A DNA stretch of 64,000 bases from Candidatus Paralachnospira avium (GTDB lineage Bacteria > Bacillota > Clostridia > Lachnospirales > Lachnospiraceae): the NCBI GenBank assembly GCA_904420245.1, contig CAJFUL010000078.1, forward strand, positions 1-64,000, read 5' to 3'. Both the position numbers and the translations under genes were made by a program. The notes under the pieces are model-generated. The model ran no database searches. It was not told the DNA's origin and saw only the letters and a program-made list of their open reading frames with translations. Positions 59,407 through 64,000 of this stretch are shown piece by piece (positions within the stretch are counted from its first letter, which is position 1; every line of letters starts with the position of its first letter).

Positions 59407-60534
59407 ATGTCGTATTTGGGAGAGGAGATCAAGAAACTGGGCTTCGGCCTCATGCGGCTGCCCCAGAAAGACGGGGTCATCGACGTAGAAGAGACCAAAA
59501 AGATGGTGGACCTGTTCTTAGAAGCAGGCTTTACCTATTTTGACACGGCCTGGGCCTACGCCGGCAGCGAGGATGCCATCCGTCAGGCGCTGGTGGAGCG
59601 CTATCCCAGGGAAAGCTTCCAGCTGGCCACCAAAAACGCCGCCTGGATCAACTGCAAGACCAGAGAAGAAGCCATCAGCCAGTTTGACACGTCCCTGAAG
59701 CAGACGGGGGCCGGCTATTTCGACTTCTACCTGCTGCACAACCTGGGCGAGCACCGAACCAAGTTCTTCGACGACTTCGATATGTGGAGCTTCGTACAGG
59801 AGAAAAAGAAAGAAGGGCTCATCAAGCATGTGGGCTTCTCCTTTCACGCCACCCCGGAGGAGCTGGACGCCATCCTGACGGCTCATCCGGAGATGGAATT
59901 CGTACAGCTCCAGATCAACTATGCCGACTGGGAAAATCCGGCCGTCCAGTCCAGAGCCTGCTACGAGGTGGCCAGGAAACACGGAAAGCCGGTCATCATC
60001 ATGGAGCCGGTCAAAGGCGGTATGCTGGCGACGCCGCCCCAGCGCGTGGTGGACATCTTAAAGGCTGCCGAGCCGGATTCCTCCGTGGCCTCCTGGGCCG
60101 TCCGCTTCGCCGCCGACCTTCCCGGGATCATCACCGTCCTTTCCGGCATGAGCAGCGTAGAGCAGATGGAGGACAATTTATCTTACATGAAGTCCTTCAC
60201 CCATCTGACGGACGCTCAGCGGGAGACATTAAAAAAAGCCCAGGACGCCCTGAGCAAGATCCCTCTGATCCCCTGCACCACCTGCAACTACTGCGCGAAG
60301 GTATGTCCGGAAGGCATCGGCATCTCCGGTTCCTTCACCGCCATGAATTATCTGACCCTCTACGGCTCCATGCCTGCCGCCGCCCACCAGGAAAACTGGC
60401 TGGTAAGCGGCCACGGAAAGAAGAGGGCGTCAGAGTGTATCAAGTGCGGACAGTGTGAAGAAGTATGTCCTCAGCACATCTCCATCCGCAAGGAGCTGGA
60501 GCGGGTCAGCGAGACTTTCTGCAAAGAAAGCTAA
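59407..60534 (+). CDS. Aldo/keto reductase with C-terminal 4Fe-4S motifs
   Basis: KKLGFGLMRLPQKDG, FDTAWAYAGSEDAIRQAL, CTTCNYCAKVCPEGIGI, CIKCGQCEEVCPQHI. Confidence 0.92.
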   Translation: MSYLGEEIKKLGFGLMRLPQKDGVIDVEETKKMVDLFLEAGFTYFDTAWAYAGSEDAIRQALVERYPRESFQLATKNAAWINCKTREEAISQFDTSLKQTGAGYFDFYLLHNLGEHRTKFFDDFDMWSFVQEKKKEGLIKHVGFSFHATPEELDAILTAHPEMEFVQLQINYADWENPAVQSRACYEVARKHGKPVIIMEPVKGGMLATPPQRVVDILKAAEPDSSVASWAVRFAADLPGIITVLSGMSSVEQMEDNLSYMKSFTHLTDAQRETLKKAQDALSKIPLIPCTTCNYCAKVCPEGIGISGSFTAMNYLTLYGSMPAAAHQENWLVSGHGKKRASECIKCGQCEEVCPQHISIRKELERVSETFCKES

Positions 60535-61037
60535 GCTTTCAAAAAACCATGCTTTAAAAGCTCTTCGCCAATTTCATCCAGTATTTCCTCGGAGGCCGCT
60601 TTCACTGTGTGATAGTGGTCTCCGCTTGTTACGGTCAGGAGCGGGCCGCTGTTCCCGTTCCGGATGCTCTCCACGAACTCCTGCACCTGCTTCCTGGTGC
60701 GGATATTCAGAGGAGCCCGCAGCTCCCCATAGCTTTCATGCTCCACGAACACATCTGCCATGGTGCCGCCGAAATCGGCCACGATGTTCATTTCTTCCTC
60801 GATCTCCCACTCTGTATGATTGACATGGAAAACCCGGACAGCCTCAGAAGCGCCTCCGTAGAGATACCCCCGGCTGGTGGCCAGGATCTCATGATCCGCC
60901 GCCCGCAGAAGGGCGATGTCCTGGACGATGACCTGACGGCTGACGCCGAAGGCCCCGGCCAGCTTCTCCCCGGAGACGGGTCCGCCGCTCTCCCGCAGCC
61001 GTTTTAAGATTTCCTGTCTGCGCTGTTTCCCATCCAT
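60531..61037 (-). CDS. niaR: HTH plus 3H domain transcriptional repressor (NiaR-type)
   Basis: HTH_11 RRQEILKRLRESGGPVSGEKLAGAFGVSRQVIVQDIALLRA; His-rich GDHYHTV 3H domain. Confidence 0.85.
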   Translation of the reverse strand: MDGKQRRQEILKRLRESGGPVSGEKLAGAFGVSRQVIVQDIALLRAADHEILATSRGYLYGGASEAVRVFHVNHTEWEIEEEMNIVADFGGTMADVFVEHESYGELRAPLNIRTRKQVQEFVESIRNGNSGPLLTVTSGDHYHTVKAASEEILDEIGEELLKHGFLKA

Positions 61038-61060
61038 GATCTCTCATCCTCCCTGCGCCG

Positions 61061-63121
61061 TTACTCTTCTCTCTGCTCCACAAAGATGGCGGAGCTTTCC
61101 GGAGGCATATCCACCTCCAGATGACCGTTTTTCACCGGAAACGCCAAACGGCCGCTGTTATATGTGTCGTCTGCCGTCAGCATGAGCCGGATCATGGTGC
61201 CCTCCAGAGCCGTTCCCAGCTCCCAGACAGGTATGGAGAGCTTCCTGGGCTCGCTTCCGCTGTTGACTACCACCGCCAGCTTATTATCCCCGGCGAACCG
61301 CCCGTAGGCGATCAGATGACGCCCTGCCAAAAGCGGCTTCACCGAACCTGTCTTCAGCGCCTGGTTCCTGTTGTGTATGCCGATGATATACCGGTGGAAC
61401 TCCACCAGCTCCAGATCTTCCCTGCCCCAGGGGTAGCATCGGCGGTTATCCGGATCCGTCCATCCGCAGAGTCCCGCCTCGTCGCCATAGTAGATGGTGG
61501 GGGCTCCTGGCCATGTCATCTGCACCACCACCGCGATCCTCAGCACGCCCTTCCGCACATCCCGCTCAGCCGCCTCCGGTCCCAGACTGCCGGTACGCCC
61601 CACTGTCCTGTTGGTGCGGGTCAAAAACCGGGAATGGTCGTGGTTGGACAGCTCGTTCATGGCCACCTGGAGGGACTGGGTATAAAACCGGCTCATCTGA
61701 TGGAGCATGGTCCGGAAGAACAGCTCGCCGTCCCCGTAGAAGTCGTCCCGCCGCTCGTCGCTGTGCTTCTCCATGCCCGTCAAAAACCAGGTGAGAGGCT
61801 CCATGAAGGCGTCGTAATTCATCACCGTATCCCACTGGTCTCCCTGGAGCCAGGCCGCCGGATCTCCGTAGTGCTCCGCCAGGATCAGCGCATCCGGCTT
61901 CGCCTCCTTCACGCTCTTTCGGAAATCCCGCCAGAACTGATGATTGAAGGATTCGCTGTGGCCCAGGTCCGCCGCCACATCCAGACGCCACCCGTCCACA
62001 TCATAGGGCGGAGAGACCCATTTGCGGCCAATGCCCATGATATACCGGTAAAGCTCCCGGGATTCCTCATAGTTGAGCTTGGGCAGGGTCTCATACCCCC
62101 ACCAGCCGTCGTAGTGATTGTTGTAAGGCCACTGGCCTCCGTGGAATTTAAAGAAGTCATGATAGGGGCTTTCCTCGGATATATAGGCTCCGTCGGCGTA
62201 TCCCGCCTGCCCCTCATAGATCCGCTCTCTGTCCATCCATTTGTTGAAGGAACCGCAGTGATTGAACACCCCGTCCAGGATGACCCGGATCCCCTTTTCA
62301 TGGGCAGCCGCCACCAGTTCCGCGAAAAAGGCGTTGCTGGCCTCCAGGTTGACCATATCCGTTACCCTGGTCACATATTTCCTCGCATCCCGGTTCGTCA
62401 TGCCCTGAGCGGCGGTCCAGTCCGTATCGTTGATGATCCTGGCAAAATGGGGATCGATATAGTCGTAATCCTGACTGTCGTATTTATGATTGGAGGGAGA
62501 CACGAAAAGAGGGTTGAAATAAATGGCGCCTACGCCCAGACTCTTGAAATAATCCAGCTTCTGAAGGACGCCCTGCAGATCCCCTCCGTAAAAATTATTG
62601 ACGTCCAGGGCTTCCGGATACTGATACCAGTCCTCCACCCGGCGGACAGGCTTCCCATCCACATACAGGTATTCTCCGTCCTGTACGTCATTCTCCCGGT
62701 TGCCGTTGCAGAACCGATCCACAAAGATCTGATAGATCACCGCTCCCTTGGCCCAGTCCGGCGTCTTGAACCCGGGCATGATGCGAAAAGCATATTCCCA
62801 GCGGGGCCGGTCAGAATATCCTGTCTTATCGTACCAGCAGGTCTCCTCCTCCCCCTCGGCGCGGAAGCAGTAGGCCCAGGGCCGGTCTGTCAGGAGGATC
62901 TCCCTCTCATAGAACCGGAACAGGCCTTCCTCCTCCCCCGGGACCATCTTAAAGCCGTTCTGCTCCCCCTGAGGCACCAGATATACGGCGGATATCCCGT
63001 CCGCGGCCGCCCGGAAACGGATCCTGACCCGCTCTCCGGCCTCCGGCTCCGGAGGGATCCGGTAATCCGCCGTCTCATCACTGAAAAGAGCCCTTCTATC
63101 TATCTTTTTAATGTCGTGCAT
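61061..63121 (-). CDS. Glycoside hydrolase family 13 (neopullulanase/alpha-glucosidase-like)
   Basis: IRVILDGVFNHCG, GWRLDVAADLGH, ILAEHYGDP, ELSNHDHSRF; CBM34-like N-terminus. Confidence 0.92.
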   Translation of the reverse strand: MHDIKKIDRRALFSDETADYRIPPEPEAGERVRIRFRAAADGISAVYLVPQGEQNGFKMVPGEEEGLFRFYEREILLTDRPWAYCFRAEGEEETCWYDKTGYSDRPRWEYAFRIMPGFKTPDWAKGAVIYQIFVDRFCNGNRENDVQDGEYLYVDGKPVRRVEDWYQYPEALDVNNFYGGDLQGVLQKLDYFKSLGVGAIYFNPLFVSPSNHKYDSQDYDYIDPHFARIINDTDWTAAQGMTNRDARKYVTRVTDMVNLEASNAFFAELVAAAHEKGIRVILDGVFNHCGSFNKWMDRERIYEGQAGYADGAYISEESPYHDFFKFHGGQWPYNNHYDGWWGYETLPKLNYEESRELYRYIMGIGRKWVSPPYDVDGWRLDVAADLGHSESFNHQFWRDFRKSVKEAKPDALILAEHYGDPAAWLQGDQWDTVMNYDAFMEPLTWFLTGMEKHSDERRDDFYGDGELFFRTMLHQMSRFYTQSLQVAMNELSNHDHSRFLTRTNRTVGRTGSLGPEAAERDVRKGVLRIAVVVQMTWPGAPTIYYGDEAGLCGWTDPDNRRCYPWGREDLELVEFHRYIIGIHNRNQALKTGSVKPLLAGRHLIAYGRFAGDNKLAVVVNSGSEPRKLSIPVWELGTALEGTMIRLMLTADDTYNSGRLAFPVKNGHLEVDMPPESSAIFVEQREE

Positions 63122-63204
63122 ACAAACACTCCTAACTTCTTCCTCTAACTCATTTTATACCAAAACCCATGGTTATACAAGGATAATCGCTTCTCCCGCA
63201 AAGT

Positions 63205-63232
63205 AAAAAGGACAGCTGGCGCTGTCCTTTTT
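63205..63232. terminator. Perfect 12-bp-stem terminator
   Basis: AAAAAGGACAGC-TGGC-GCTGTCCTTTTT. Confidence 0.8.
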
Positions 63233-63420
63233 AGGAGAAGGTATTTCTTTTCTTATGGGGTGTAGCAAAACTATATAAAATGTATTGGGGGGTTTTTACG
63301 TTATTTATTATAGCATCCCGGCCCCCTTAAGTGTGCACAAACTTTTCAGGATTCTCCATAGGTTTTTAGCACTTTTAACAGCCCTTTCCTTTTTCACGCC
63401 GAAGGACCATTATAGCTTTT

Positions 63421-64000
63421 TCACAAATCCCCGCCGTTCTCCTCCTTTTGGAACAGGGCCTCGAACTCCTCCCCGTTTATCTTTTCCTTTTCCATGAGAA
63501 GGGCCGCGCTCCTGTGGAGGACGTCCATGTTCTCCTTCAAAAGGGTCCTGGCCTTCTGGTAGCAGGAATCGATGATCCGCTTCACTTCCTCGTCGATGGT
63601 GGTGGCCACGCCCTCGCCGTAGCTCCTGGTATGGGCCAGGTCGCGTCCGATGAACACCTCATCGTCATCGCTTCCATAACAGATCATGCCAATCCGCTCC
63701 GACATCCCGTACTTGGTCACCATATCCCTGGCCGTCTCCGTGGCCTGCTTGATGTCCTGGGACGCTCCCGTGGTGATGTCGTCAAAGATCAGCTCCTCGG
63801 CGATGCGGCCTCCCAGGCTCACCACGATCTCCTGGAGCATCCGCCCCCTGGTATTGAACATCTCATCCTGCTCCGGCAGCGGCATGGTGTATCCCGCCGC
63901 CCCGATGCCGGTGGGGATGATGGACACGGTGTGCACAGGTCCCACATCGGGAAGCAGATGGAACAGGATCGCATGGCCGCTCTCATGGTAGGCCGTGATC
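63421..64000 (-). CDS. ftsH: ATP-dependent zinc metalloprotease FtsH, C-terminal part (5' end beyond window)
   Basis: HESGHAI at window edge, TGIGAAGYTMPLPEQDEMFNTRGRMLQEIVVSLGGRIAEELIF. Confidence 0.95.
   Translation of the reverse strand, partial: ITAYHESGHAILFHLLPDVGPVHTVSIIPTGIGAAGYTMPLPEQDEMFNTRGRMLQEIVVSLGGRIAEELIFDDITTGASQDIKQATETARDMVTKYGMSERIGMICYGSDDDEVFIGRDLAHTRSYGEGVATTIDEEVKRIIDSCYQKARTLLKENMDVLHRSAALLMEKEKINGEEFEALFQKEENGGDL

Noticed and set aside
1-64000. CRISPR arrays, tRNA/rRNA genes, phage or insertion sequences
   Set aside because: No regularly spaced direct repeats, no recognisable tRNA cloverleaf or CCA-ended genes, and no transposase/integrase motifs among the translations

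Overview
This window is ordinary, dense chromosome from a Gram-positive anaerobe, most likely a Clostridia/Lachnospiraceae-type Firmicute. That lineage call is inferred from gene content and style. I found no rRNA, tRNA, CRISPR array, phage or intact IS element. Recognisable blocks, in order: MoxR/DUF58/transglutaminase operon; MATE exporter with a structured, terminator-bearing leader (candidate guanidine-IV/mepA-type riboswitch) plus cytidylate-kinase-like gene; two-component system with small membrane proteins; a decayed flavodoxin/EFR1 region and MerR regulator; EamA transporter; a large catabolic operon (LIV-type ABC transporter, Gfo/Idh, TIM-barrel isomerase, PreA-like oxidoreductase, DapA-like aldolase) with a second isomerase and a LacI regulator; LysR/aldo-keto reductase/EFR1 genes; lysS-greA-dusB-birA-argF; SPFH/NfeD; 3D/SH3 cell-wall protein; trmH-apt-recJ; serC-serA-DUF1015; leuB-ilvD-ilvB; a NEW3-protein/ABC-2/two-component module with a broken kinase; pncB, plsC, aldo-keto reductase and a NiaR-type regulator; GH13; and the 3' part of ftsH. 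The strongest follow-ups are the MATE leader, the LacI-controlled catabolic operon, a pair of 13-bp palindromes bracketing an aldo-keto reductase promoter, and several out-of-frame internal deletions or gene-fragment chimeras. All calls come from reading sequence and supplied translations; no database search was run.
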